From Meloidogyne chitwoodi (Eukaryota; Nematoda; Chromadorea; Rhabditida; Meloidogynidae), in the NCBI GenBank assembly GCA_015183035.1, contig JACZZP010000001.1:682001-746000 (forward strand): 64,000 nt of DNA, read 5' to 3'. The position numbers and the translations under genes are program-made. Shown in pieces: positions 43,017 through 51,031 of the stretch (position 1 is the first letter of the stretch; the number at the start of each line of letters is the position of its first letter). The notes under the pieces were generated by a model that worked only from the letters and a program-made list of their open reading frames with translations, was not told the DNA's origin and made no database searches.

Positions 43017-43421
43017 ATGAATAATATAAATAATTTAAAAGAAAATCAATTGGTAAATGATGAAGAAATAATCGAGGTTACTTTTGAAAATAATGAGAAA
43101 AAATCTAGACTGAAAAATAACATTGATCAGAAAATCGTTAAAGGCAAGATTGAAAAGAAAAATGGTATTAACTCCAAGGTTTTGTGGAAACTTGTCAGAA
43201 TGAAATATTTTCCTAAGATAGAGTTCCGTCTTTGTAAACACTGCGCAAATGCTCTCTATCATAAAAAGAATAAGTTCTCTGAGGAGGTTGATGGAAAAAT
43301 TAATGTTAGCTTTGATTTGTGTACAATTTGCATCAAGAAGAATATGTATATCAATGATATCTTATGCGAATGGGATGAGCAAATTCAACCTGTTATCAAG
43401 AAAGATGATTCAAAAAAGTAA
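43017..43421 (+). CDS. Small Polinton zinc-ribbon-like protein A
   Basis: 134 residues, no introns. A hydrophilic Lys/Asn/Glu-rich N-terminus (to about residue 50) is followed by KYFPKIEFRLCKHCANALYH and, about 25 residues later, FDLCTICIKKNMY, giving two Cys-x-x-Cys pairs as in a zinc ribbon. The C-terminus is charged. It shares this layout and an upstream DNA box with the next gene, so the two look like diverged duplicates. Function unknown; a DNA- or RNA-binding regulator is possible. Confidence 0.6.
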   Translation: MNNINNLKENQLVNDEEIIEVTFENNEKKSRLKNNIDQKIVKGKIEKKNGINSKVLWKLVRMKYFPKIEFRLCKHCANALYHKKNKFSEEVDGKINVSFDLCTICIKKNMYINDILCEWDEQIQPVIKKDDSKK

Positions 43422-43570
43422 AATTTTAAACGTGTTTTTCTTTTTATTTAGCTATAATTTTGATATATATTTTTTACTTTGACCTACATTTCGCATGAAT
43501 TAATACTCTTATATTTAAAAAATTTTTGTTATCAATAAATTTTATAACTTATAATTATTCAATTTTTGAA

Positions 43571-43843
43571 ATGAAAGAGGAAGAAGCAATTTTAAATATA
43601 ATTGAGGGTTATGTGAATTTTAAAAAGAGTCAAGTTTTAAAAACACGTTTTGATATTTTTAAGAAATATTTTGGAGCTTTAAAATGGTGTGAGGATTGTC
43701 TTAATTTTATGTTATCTAGAGAAGAAGAAGAGGTTTTAGTTATAAAAAATGGAACTTGTTTAAGATTTTGTTTATACCTGTGCATGGATTGTTTAAACTT
43801 GAAAGATTTTGAAAATTATAAAATTAGACACATTATTATTTAA
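43571..43843 (+). CDS. Small Polinton zinc-ribbon-like protein B
   Basis: 90 residues from the ATG at 43571; the longer open frame from 43526 is less likely because the sister gene has its start at a similar distance from the shared upstream box. Contains KKYFGALKWCEDCLNFMLSR and, about 30 residues on, LYLCMDCLNLKDF, the same paired Cys-x-x-Cys pattern as the gene at 43017-43421, plus an additional Cys pair between. Its end overlaps the end of the minus-strand protease gene by 8 bp (convergent). Function unknown. Confidence 0.6.
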   Translation: MKEEEAILNIIEGYVNFKKSQVLKTRFDIFKKYFGALKWCEDCLNFMLSREEEEVLVIKNGTCLRFCLYLCMDCLNLKDFENYKIRHIII

Positions 43844-44270
43844 TCATTTTATTAACAATATTTTTTATAAATAAATCGGAATTTTTATTTAATAAATTAA
43901 GGTATTGGGGAAATGTATAACTTTTTGAAATAAAATAAATAAACGAAATACAATAATGGGCACAATAATTAGAGTTTGGGGATTGGTATTCTTTTAAATT
44001 TCTTGTAACAATTTTAAAATTTTTTAAAAATGAGTCTATAATACAAATACTAGTGGGAAGGTTTAAACTATCAAAATAAATTATTTCATCAATCTTTTGA
44101 ACATAAATTGCAATCCAGTGTGATCCTTCATATCCTTGAGGGTCCAAATTCACAATTAAAGCTTTACCTTTCACAGGCTTTGGTAAATTATTACATGGAA
44201 AGCACCCTTGGAAGATCTTGCTCGTTTCTAGGTTGGAGCTCAATATTTTCGTAATTTGAGTGCTGTACAT
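43836..44270 (-). CDS. Adenain-like cysteine protease (Polinton maturation protease)
   Basis: 144 residues, Ulp1/adenain (C5-type) fold expected. The catalytic set is visible: His51 in GSHWIAIYV, Asp67 in IIYFDSLN, Gln96 in KEYQSPNSNYC and Cys103, with the same Gln-to-Cys spacing of seven as in adenovirus protease. A second Cys at 107 (AHYCISF) is adjacent. In related viruses it cleaves virion precursor proteins, often at Gly-Gly-x sites; the small basic protein encoded at 45965-46402 has a Gly-Gly-Gly stretch that could be a target. The gene start overlaps the end of the upstream membrane-protein gene by 80 bp in another frame. Confidence 0.85.
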   Translation of the reverse strand: MYSTQITKILSSNLETSKIFQGCFPCNNLPKPVKGKALIVNLDPQGYEGSHWIAIYVQKIDEIIYFDSLNLPTSICIIDSFLKNFKIVTRNLKEYQSPNSNYCAHYCISFIYFISKSYTFPQYLNLLNKNSDLFIKNIVNKMIK

Positions 44271-44631
44271 TATTATTATTATTTTTAGGAATATTTGTTT
44301 TTAGCCAAAAAACTGAACGAAGTTGATAAATAATTAAACTTGCAAATAACATAATATATAGACCAATCATCCCCCAACAAAATATATGGCCGTATAAACT
44401 ATCATTCGGAGGACCATTCTTACAAAGTTCAATTGCTGGAAGAGATATAATAGGGGGACTTGGAGCTGAAATTCTTTCAGCTGTTGAATTTTTCTTTGGG
44501 TATCCCAACTGACGTAAATATTCTGAATACTCGGGAATCTTTTCTAAATTTACATCATTTCCATACGTTGTAAGCCCAACACATGGAGCGAATATGCGAA
44601 TTAAAAATATAGAAACTAAAATATTTTTCAT
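44191..44631 (-). CDS. Polinton membrane protein with signal peptide
   Basis: 146 residues. N-terminal secretory signal (NILVSIFLIRIFAPCVGL), an external segment of about 70 residues with two Cys (IELCKNGPPNDSLYG; HIFCWG) and one potential N-glycosylation site (Asn-Ser-Thr near 48), a single transmembrane segment (MIGLYIMLFASLIIYQL) and a cytosolic tail rich in Asn, ending NEQDLPRVLSM. A type I membrane topology is predicted. It is placed between the capsid and protease genes. No known fusogen or capsid family is recognised. It could be an envelope or host-membrane factor. Confidence 0.65.
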   Translation of the reverse strand: MKNILVSIFLIRIFAPCVGLTTYGNDVNLEKIPEYSEYLRQLGYPKKNSTAERISAPSPPIISLPAIELCKNGPPNDSLYGHIFCWGMIGLYIMLFASLIIYQLRSVFWLKTNIPKNNNNNVQHSNYENIELQPRNEQDLPRVLSM

Positions 44632-44636
44632 TTTTT

Positions 44637-45962
44637 CTAAATGGTTGTGTCACTGGCTATAGTTCGGTTTTTATCTAGCATTATAAGGGAGTCCGTCTCA
44701 CCCATCACAATGAGCATAGCTCCGCCTTCTGGAACGGGTTGACTGAATTTAATATTTACAGCTGTTGTTCCGTTTTTGATTAAGTCAAATGTTCCGCTAT
44801 TGTCCTCTCCACTATTTGTTAAATTGAAAACATAAATACAATGTGTTTTTCCATATTGTTGATAAGTAATTCCATTATTTTCTGAAGAATTTGTCAGACC
44901 CGTAGCTTCATTCATATCATGAAATGCCCGAACATATCTCCCATTTTTATAATCAAAGTCATATGGAGCCTGAGGGTAAGGTCTCCCATTAGCAATTATA
45001 CTAATTTCTCTTACATTAAAATGTTGAAAGTTGAAGGGACTTCGATCAAATTTCCCTACATAGTCTGCATTTGCAACTAATCCTAATGTAACTCTTCGTG
45101 GAATTTGATCCATGAATAAATTTGCATTAAATTCATACCGACCTTGGCTTATGAACAAAGGTTTCATCATAGTTTTTCTTATAGCATAACGTGCAGGTTT
45201 AGTTTCAAGTTTTCTTGCAATGTCTAGTGAGAGTCCATCCATAATGTCAATCTTTTTTACATACATTTTACAGTTTACAACTTCAAAGTGATAAGTTGTA
45301 GTTTGAGGAACATTGTTAACAGGGGGTGCTATCAATACAAATTTTGATTCATTTGGGAGGATTTCAATATCAATTTCGCAATGATTAATTAGATATAGTG
45401 GTTGATTGAATATATCAGCATCGAGTTTTGAAATAAATTGGGCTGTCTTACTTTTTTCAAATAATTGTTTTCTTGAATTAAAAGCATTACCACCCTCTAG
45501 ATTTGTGTCAGAATCATAATAATATCCTGCAGCATTTAAATGGGAATTTTTTGCCCCTATAGAATATGAAAGTTCATGTGAAAAGTATGTTTTATAAGCA
45601 TAAAGAGAATTTGAATTAAAAATTTCTCTACCATTTACATTAATTCTCATGTTATTTATAAAAGTTTGACCAATTAGTTGTATAGGTACAACACTATCTG
45701 TTGCAACCAAATTTATGAGTTTTCCATCAGCATCTTCCTTTCTTATGCGAAATTCTGTAAACAGGTATACCTTTGAAAGATCAATATAGTCTTGACTACT
45801 ATGAATTTTGAAATGAAATGGAGTATCTGTTAAAGGGTTATTTGTCAATATTTCAAAAACTTTTGATGAGGAAATGCTTACATTAGTTGGGGGAACTTGA
45901 AAAAAATCTAAGGCATTTGTAATAGAATTTATACTATCACGATCAATTTTATGAAATGTCAT
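44637..45962 (-). CDS. Major capsid protein (double jelly roll)
   Basis: 441 residues, the usual size for Polinton major capsid proteins. Conserved-looking segments include VFEILTNNPLTDTPFHFKIH, FINNMRINVNGREIF, YAYKTYFSHEL and YLINHCEIDIEILPNESKF near the middle (the Asp-Ile-Glu-Ile-Leu-Pro strand), and FNFQHFNVREISIIANGRPY. The last is followed by AFHDMNEATG and a beta-rich C-terminus. Double-jelly-roll assignment rests on family resemblance and gene order (protease, capsid, small basic protein, minor capsid). It should form the hexon-like trimers of the icosahedral shell. The frame is intact, with only 5 bp to the next gene. Confidence 0.85.
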   Translation of the reverse strand: MTFHKIDRDSINSITNALDFFQVPPTNVSISSSKVFEILTNNPLTDTPFHFKIHSSQDYIDLSKVYLFTEFRIRKEDADGKLINLVATDSVVPIQLIGQTFINNMRINVNGREIFNSNSLYAYKTYFSHELSYSIGAKNSHLNAAGYYYDSDTNLEGGNAFNSRKQLFEKSKTAQFISKLDADIFNQPLYLINHCEIDIEILPNESKFVLIAPPVNNVPQTTTYHFEVVNCKMYVKKIDIMDGLSLDIARKLETKPARYAIRKTMMKPLFISQGRYEFNANLFMDQIPRRVTLGLVANADYVGKFDRSPFNFQHFNVREISIIANGRPYPQAPYDFDYKNGRYVRAFHDMNEATGLTNSSENNGITYQQYGKTHCIYVFNLTNSGEDNSGTFDLIKNGTTAVNIKFSQPVPEGGAMLIVMGETDSLIMLDKNRTIASDTTI

Positions 45963-45964
45963 TT

Positions 45965-46402
45965 TTAGTAAAGTCCAAATGTATCAGCTCTTTGTCTTTT
46001 TCTTTTTATAATTGTTTGGTGTGGATGAATCTTTTTCCTTTTTATACTCCGTCCTGATCCAAATTGCTTCGGTAAACCTCCTTTTTCCAATACAGTGTCA
46101 ATACCCTTTTTTCCTTCACTAACAAGTGCTTCTTTTACAGGTTCACCTTGAATGACTCTTCCAAGTGCTCGTTGACCTGTATTTAGGGCCTCTTCTGATA
46201 CTGTAGTACCTACTTTTTTCATAATAGGCAAGAAAAATCTCCAGAGACCTCTCATTATATCGCCGACTCCTGCACCTTTTTGACCGTATCCCCTCTGAAA
46301 AGGAGACGCTCCTCTATAATAATCATCTAAAATTCCCCCTCCTTTCATAGGGAGAAAGTCGTCATAGCTTACAGTACTTGCATCAAATAAAATGTGAACC
46401 AT
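45965..46402 (-). CDS. Small basic Gly-rich virion protein (pVI/pX-like position)
   Basis: 145 residues. Starts MVHILFDASTVSYDDFLPMK followed by a Gly-Gly-Gly, a typical maturation-protease type site. An amphipathic stretch comes next (GVGDIMRGLWRFFLPIMKKV) and it ends strongly basic (RSIKRKKIHPHQTIIKRKRQ). Size, basic tail and place between the major and minor capsid genes fit the small adenovirus-like internal proteins reported in Polintons. A DNA-binding core or membrane-active cement role is inferred. The stop lies just upstream of the capsid start with a 2-bp gap. Confidence 0.65.
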   Translation of the reverse strand: MVHILFDASTVSYDDFLPMKGGGILDDYYRGASPFQRGYGQKGAGVGDIMRGLWRFFLPIMKKVGTTVSEEALNTGQRALGRVIQGEPVKEALVSEGKKGIDTVLEKGGLPKQFGSGRSIKRKKIHPHQTIIKRKRQRADTFGLY

Positions 46403-46417
46403 TTTTAAGAATGAAAT

Positions 46418-48145
46418 TTAGAAATTTAACACCTTCTTAAATATAAGGACTAGCAGGACAGTCCCAAATTCGAATGGTACAAGTCTACCATTGTCCATTG
46501 TTCTGAGTTCAATCTCAATTTCATTAACCTCTTTTGGTAGGACTCTTGCGTAAATAGGAGAATCATAAATTTTTTCATAATATTCTCCAGGTACAGCTCC
46601 TGCTACTGAAACGACTCTAAGTAGAGAACTAAGCGAGTTACCTATAATCATATTTTCTGTGAGACCTTTGGAATAAACTGCAAAACTTGAGAAACCTCCT
46701 CGTAAGTCACATCCATATTTTGCGACTTCATTTTTTTGAACCATATTAGGGTTTTCAAAACCTAAGACATAGCCAAGCTGGTTAGAAAACGAAATGTATT
46801 TTATTTTTGGATGTTTGAATGTGACTTTGAATCGTTCAAAATCATATAGGTAAATTAATTCTATTGAATCGATAAGTTGTTTTTGTACAGATGAGTCTAT
46901 ATTATCTTTTTTAAGTTTCCCATATTTTAGTCTTAGCATTGGCATATTAGGTAAATAAGCTATTCTTTGAAAATGATTTGGAGTTTTACCTAGTATCCTT
47001 GTTAGAATTATTTCGTCCTCTTCTGTCCAAAGAGGATCTTTAAAGACTGCTTCAGGGGTTGGAAGATTTGGAAAAGATTCTTGTAAATTAACAGATGATG
47101 GAACTTTGTCTTCCTCTTCAATGGGGGATGGAGATCTGAGTTCTCCTTCAGGACTCAAAGATGGCTGTGTTGTGTTTTTTAGAGATTGAGGAGTAGGTAA
47201 AGATGGTAGAATAATGGACTGAGGTTGTTCAGTGGTAGTTTTAGATAGTTCAGGAGGAATTTTAGAGTGTTCATGAGATTGTTTATGAGGTTGTGAAGTG
47301 GTTTTGGGAGGTTCAGGAGTGGATGTAGGAGGTTGAGGTGTTGTTATTGGAGGTTGAGTAGTGGTTATTGGAGGTTGCGTAGTGGTTATTGGAGGTTGAG
47401 GAGTGGTTATTGGAGGGTGAGTAGTGGTTACCGGAGGTTGAGGAGTGGTTTTTGGAGGGTGAGTAGTGGTTATAGGAGGTTGAGTAGTGGTTATTGGAGG
47501 TTGCGTAGTGGTTATAGGAGGTTGAGTAGTGATTATTGGAGGTTGAGGAGTGGTAATAGGAGTTACAGGAGTAGGCTTAATAGGTGATATATGAGGCACA
47601 GGTGTCAATTTCTTCTTTGGAGGTTCCTGTTTTTCAGGTGTTGGAGATTTAGTTACTCCTTCAGCTGAGGATGAAGGAGATGGAGTCCTGAGTTCACCTT
47701 CAGGTTTTTCATCTTCCATAGGAGATGGGGTTCTAAGTTCACCTTCTGGACTAACACTACGTTTTGGTTTACGAACAGTTGGTTTTTCGATTAGTTTTTC
47801 GGGCTCCTCTAACGGTTTCGCTATAACAGCATCACTTTGATGTTTTAATGTTGATACTAAAAATTGATGCAATTCCTCTACTGAAGTGTGGGATCCCTTA
47901 GGAACAGGTAAACGAATTACTCTAGCCTTATCATTATTATCGAGAAAATGAATATCAATAAATTGCTCATCTAAAGTTCCAATTGTTGAAGGCCATGAAT
48001 ATGGATAACTTATACTATGTAAACCACAAACCCAATCTCCAGAAAAATATAATGGTTTTGGTAAATGGACTCTGAATTTATTAGGTCTATTATCGGAATA
48101 ATCGGGAACATTACTTGGAAGGAAAATAAAAAATGTATTAGACAT
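46418..48145 (-). CDS. Minor capsid (penton) protein with mucin-like insert
   Basis: 575 residues from the Met at 48145 (MSNTFFIFLPSNVPDYSDN), chosen over the ATG eight codons upstream because the Phe-Leu-Pro-Ser-Asn start is typical of Polinton minor capsid proteins. The N-terminal part has FRVHLPKPLYFSGDWVCGLH and the C-terminal part ISFSNQLGYVLGFENPN and PKEVNEIEIELRTMDNGRLV, both characteristic of the penton-type protein. Between them (residues about 110-370) lies a Pro/Thr/Ser-rich region with about a dozen TT(T/P)QPPI units and duplicated PEGELR(T/S)PSP blocks. Such a mucin-like insertion is not a normal part of the fold and would lie on the virion surface at vertices. Confidence 0.85.
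   Translation of the reverse strand: MSNTFFIFLPSNVPDYSDNRPNKFRVHLPKPLYFSGDWVCGLHSISYPYSWPSTIGTLDEQFIDIHFLDNNDKARVIRLPVPKGSHTSVEELHQFLVSTLKHQSDAVIAKPLEEPEKLIEKPTVRKPKRSVSPEGELRTPSPMEDEKPEGELRTPSPSSSAEGVTKSPTPEKQEPPKKKLTPVPHISPIKPTPVTPITTPQPPIITTQPPITTTQPPITTTQPPITTTHPPKTTPQPPVTTTHPPITTPQPPITTTQPPITTTQPPITTPQPPTSTPEPPKTTSQPHKQSHEHSKIPPELSKTTTEQPQSIILPSLPTPQSLKNTTQPSLSPEGELRSPSPIEEEDKVPSSVNLQESFPNLPTPEAVFKDPLWTEEDEIILTRILGKTPNHFQRIAYLPNMPMLRLKYGKLKKDNIDSSVQKQLIDSIELIYLYDFERFKVTFKHPKIKYISFSNQLGYVLGFENPNMVQKNEVAKYGCDLRGGFSSFAVYSKGLTENMIIGNSLSSLLRVVSVAGAVPGEYYEKIYDSPIYARVLPKEVNEIEIELRTMDNGRLVPFEFGTVLLVLIFKKVLNF
47230..47590. repeat. Coding tandem repeat in the minor capsid gene
   Basis: About 14 units of roughly 21-24 bp on the plus strand as GGAGGTTG(A/C)GTAGTGGTTATT, coding on the minus strand for TTTQPPI-type units. 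Units differ by only a few bases, so copy number is likely variable. Confidence 0.85.
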
Positions 48146-48182
48146 ATTTATCAAATTAAAAATATACAATAAATAACGCTTT

Positions 48183-49259
48183 TTATACTAGTTGTGTCTC
48201 GTGTATCCATTCTCTTTCAAGATACCCTATAAATTTTACAAGTAAATCGAATGTTCCATCATCTCTTTTCTTTTTACGAACAATTTTTTCAATTCTATAT
48301 TCTGTGTCTGCATCTTTACGAACACGGGATAGTTCCTCTCCATAGAATAAACCTTTGAATTTTTCACCTTTATCATCTTTAATTTTGTAAAGAATTGGTT
48401 GGACATTATCTTTGACTCTTTCAACTTGCAATATTTCATCACCCCAGTTTGGAATGTAGCCTTTCTCAAATACTCCCTTACCCACACTCATACGTACATG
48501 ATCTCCTTTTTTGAGTTTTGATTTCTTTTTTGAAAATTGATCACCATATATTCGCTCCCATATCTCTTGGGCATTATCAAAATTTACATCAATAGGTCGC
48601 ATTCCGTGGACTCTGCTTTTAGCCTTATTTATTCCTTCTATAATTTTTGGAAGGACATCTATCCATTTCAAGGTCTTATTTTGGGCAAAATATCGATAAA
48701 TTCTCTGTTTAATGTTTCGTATAGCCCTTTCTGCTAAAGATGCTTTCACAGTAGAGTGATTTGGTTCAGTTTTGTGTATTTCTTCCTTTTCAAAATACTC
48801 TCTAACTACTTTATTCTTAAATTCTAATCCTTTATCTGAAAAAATTCTATGAGGTTTCATAGGCATTTGATCAATAAGTTTTTTAAAGCCTTCAAGCATA
48901 TCATTAGAACCTTTTGTTTTAACAGGTATACCAAATATTCTTTTGGATAAAACATCTATACCTAAAAGTAAATATCGGTTGCCTTTATTATGTCGCGATA
49001 TTGCTTGAAAATCTGCAAGATCAACTTGAACATCTGTCATAAATCCTGCTGGAAGAGTCTTTGTTCTTTTAAAATGAATACGCCTTGGGCGCATTAAGGT
49101 ATATGTTCTGTGACCTTCTAAATAATTTTGAACAATTCTTTTAGGTATATTTTTGTATTCTTTTCTAGCTTCTTTCCACAGTCTGTCAACACCTGAAAAG
49201 GCTGCTGGAGACTCTGGATTATTGTAAAGATGTTGAAGAAACTTTGTGTAATCTACCAT
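48183..49259 (-). CDS. Retroviral-type integrase with chromodomain
   Basis: 358 residues; inserts the element and makes the 6-bp duplication. The rve core has its DDE triad at about Asp80 (MTDVQVDLADF), Asp142 (HRIFSDKGLEFKN) and Glu177 (ASLAERAIRNIKQR), with 34 residues between the last two. An N-terminal region (LWKEARKEYKNIPKRIVQNY) resembles the helical pre-core. The C-terminal end (about 320-358: YRIEKIVRKKKRDDGTFDLL, then KFIGYLEREWIHE) has the chromodomain shape, with Tyr, Trp-type aromatic positions and a terminal helix, and may guide insertion by binding modified histones. The frame is intact. The start overlaps the end of the upstream gene by 41 bp. Confidence 0.92.
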   Translation of the reverse strand: MVDYTKFLQHLYNNPESPAAFSGVDRLWKEARKEYKNIPKRIVQNYLEGHRTYTLMRPRRIHFKRTKTLPAGFMTDVQVDLADFQAISRHNKGNRYLLLGIDVLSKRIFGIPVKTKGSNDMLEGFKKLIDQMPMKPHRIFSDKGLEFKNKVVREYFEKEEIHKTEPNHSTVKASLAERAIRNIKQRIYRYFAQNKTLKWIDVLPKIIEGINKAKSRVHGMRPIDVNFDNAQEIWERIYGDQFSKKKSKLKKGDHVRMSVGKGVFEKGYIPNWGDEILQVERVKDNVQPILYKIKDDKGEKFKGLFYGEELSRVRKDADTEYRIEKIVRKKKRDDGTFDLLVKFIGYLEREWIHETQLV

Positions 49260-49779
49260 TTCTTTTCCAAAGGGAAGGTTTAAACTCTTTTATAGGCCTC
49301 TCTTTGCGTTTGTTAACATCCGCAATTGAGGGTTTTCTAACACCCCATCTAGATGCTGAAACTTTAACTTTAGTTTCAGCAGGAGATATAGGTTTAAGTC
49401 TAGATGAAGATTTAATATCTTGAAATATAGCAGGTTTAATATCTTGAGCGGAAGGATTTAGATATGTCGATGTAAAACTATCATCTATAAACATATTATC
49501 GTCATTCTCTTCATCTATTCCTGAAATAGGCCTAGCTGTGATACCTTTAGAACTAGCTACCATTTCTACTCTAACAGGTCGATTTTGTTGCTCATTACGC
49601 ATTTTTAAATATCTTCTCAATTCCTGATTGTACTTTATATTTTTTTCACTTGGAGTTTCTTTTTTTCTTTTAGTTTTCTCAAGAGTTGTACGAATAAAAT
49701 CTATATTTGGTTCACCTGTATCATGAGTCGTAAGTCCTTTGTATATCTCCTCTGGAACTAAAATAAATTTATTTGCCAT
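49219..49779 (-). CDS. Conserved Polinton protein of unknown function
   Basis: 186 residues, starting MANKFILVPEEIYKGL and containing KYNQELRRYLKMRNEQQNRP, a pattern I associate with a conserved small Polinton protein usually found next to the integrase and ATPase. The rest is hydrophilic, with an acidic patch (DEENDDNMFIDDS) and a basic C-terminus ending KPSLWKRNGR. No enzymatic motif. It may be a structural or terminal-protein-related factor; the role is unknown. Confidence 0.65.
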   Translation of the reverse strand: MANKFILVPEEIYKGLTTHDTGEPNIDFIRTTLEKTKRKKETPSEKNIKYNQELRRYLKMRNEQQNRPVRVEMVASSKGITARPISGIDEENDDNMFIDDSFTSTYLNPSAQDIKPAIFQDIKSSSRLKPISPAETKVKVSASRWGVRKPSIADVNKRKERPIKEFKPSLWKRNGRLHKVSSTSLQ

Positions 49780-49785
49780 ATCTAA

Positions 49786-50145
49786 TTATTGAGTTTCGGA
49801 ACTATCATTCTTATATATACTCTTAGCCATTTCCATCAGCACAGGTGTTAAAAGAGCTGCAAAAACCCCAATCCCTCCGCCTTTTTGATTAACAATATGA
49901 CGAGCTCCTCTCTCGCTTCTTACTCTACTCATATGTCGAACAAACTCTGCATATGGTATTAATCTTTTCCTCTGTCTATTAGTGAGATGAAATCTCCCTT
50001 TTACAATATTCAAACATATTTCAACTATTGCTAAAAGCTGATTAGTATTTGAAAGTCTCAAAAGTTTTTTACGTTTTCTTTCAGATTTTGTCTTTGATAG
50101 TAAATTTAAAAAATCAATATTTTCTTGAATCAATTTATTAACCAT
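49786..50145 (-). CDS. Small Polinton virion-type protein with Gly-Gly-Gly motif
   Basis: 119 residues from the ATG at 50145 (MVNKLIQENIDFLNLLSKTK); a start 10 codons upstream is possible. It has a basic helical segment (KRKKLLRLSNTNQLLAIVEI), RFHLTNRQRKRLIPYAEF, and IVNQKGGGIGVFAALL near the end, with a hydrophobic tail. The layout (basic, a Gly-Gly-Gly site, hydrophobic C-terminus) matches a widespread Polinton protein often compared with adenovirus pX. It overlaps the end of the ATPase gene by 8 bp. Confidence 0.6.
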   Translation of the reverse strand: MVNKLIQENIDFLNLLSKTKSERKRKKLLRLSNTNQLLAIVEICLNIVKGRFHLTNRQRKRLIPYAEFVRHMSRVRSERGARHIVNQKGGGIGVFAALLTPVLMEMAKSIYKNDSSETQ

Positions 50146-50785
50146 TTTTAGAAATAAAAATAATTTTTTCGTCATCCTCCTTAAATATGTTGGTCCTTAG
50201 CCGTAAAGCTGGATCTGAGGATGCATGCATATCGATGACCAAATAACCATAGGGCTGACTCGTAGCTTGTTTATACGCATCTAGAAAATAATCTAATTGG
50301 CGAGGAAATAAATGTACACCAATATTGCGTACAGAAAGCATAGAATTCGGAGATCGCATCAGTATAATATATTGAGAATTTTGTCTTGCAACTTTAATTT
50401 TTGGTTCGAATAAATTTTGTGTTACAAAAATTATGGCAAAATTTTGATGGTGGGATTTTTTAGTGAATAATTCAGATAAGTGCTTTTCATTTATAGAAAG
50501 TAGTAAATCGTCTAAAATTAAAAGCAATGGTTTATGATATTTTTTAATAACTTCTTCTGAAGGGACACCTGAATACACATTGACTCCCGATTTCTGTAAA
50601 ATAGGTACAAGTATATTCATTTCGCCAAAGCAATAAAGTATTGATTTGGGTTTAGGGAAAATTAGCTCTTTCGAATCTGCTATAAAATTTAAAATGAATG
50701 TGCTTTTACCACTGGAACTAGGACCTGATATAATCATACCAAAAGGAAGTTTAAATTTTAAATCTTTATCTGAAATTAAATCCAT
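50138..50785 (-). CDS. A32-like genome-packaging ATPase
   Basis: About 215 residues from the ATG at 50785 (MDLISDKDLKFKLPFGMIIS); no ATG lies upstream in this frame. Walker A GPSSSGKST and Walker B LLLILDDLL are clear. Sensor-like FAIIFVTQNLFEPK and the arginine-containing RQNSQYIILMRSPNS follow, as in FtsK/HerA-type packaging ATPases of Polintons and related DNA viruses. It is expected to pump element DNA into preformed capsids. Tightly packed with its neighbours, with an 8-bp overlap downstream. Confidence 0.9.
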   Translation of the reverse strand: MDLISDKDLKFKLPFGMIISGPSSSGKSTFILNFIADSKELIFPKPKSILYCFGEMNILVPILQKSGVNVYSGVPSEEVIKKYHKPLLLILDDLLLSINEKHLSELFTKKSHHQNFAIIFVTQNLFEPKIKVARQNSQYIILMRSPNSMLSVRNIGVHLFPRQLDYFLDAYKQATSQPYGYLVIDMHASSDPALRLRTNIFKEDDEKIIFISKNG

Positions 50786-50832
50786 AACAAGTTTACAAAT
50801 AACATTATTTGACTCTTTTATATCTTTCAATC

Positions 50833-51031
50833 TGTTGGAATTCCTGTTAAAGAAACATCTAAGCCCTTGAAGAATTCATCCAAACCATCTTTTGATGGAA
50901 GAGAATCATGTGATTGAGGTGGAACAGTTTCGGATGGTGGTGGTGCACTCTCTATTGACGTTGAAATAATTGGGGTAGGAATCTCGGTCTTTAGTGTAGA
51001 ATTGTATGGAACATTAAAGACGTCCCTTATT
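50833..51031 (-). other. Orphan Pro/Ser-rich open frame
   Basis: A frame of about 65 codons without an ATG, reading PTPIISTSIESAPPPSETVP and later DGLDEFFKGLDVSLTGIPTD before a stop at 50833. It lies between the Cys-motif gene (stop at 51014) and the ATPase. The biased composition suggests it was or is translated, perhaps as a spliced or frameshifted tail of the upstream gene. No junction could be proven. Confidence 0.35.

Noticed and set aside
50786..50830. Upstream TTG start for the packaging ATPase
   Set aside because: Eukaryotic genes rarely start at TTG. The first ATG at 50785 keeps the whole ATPase core.
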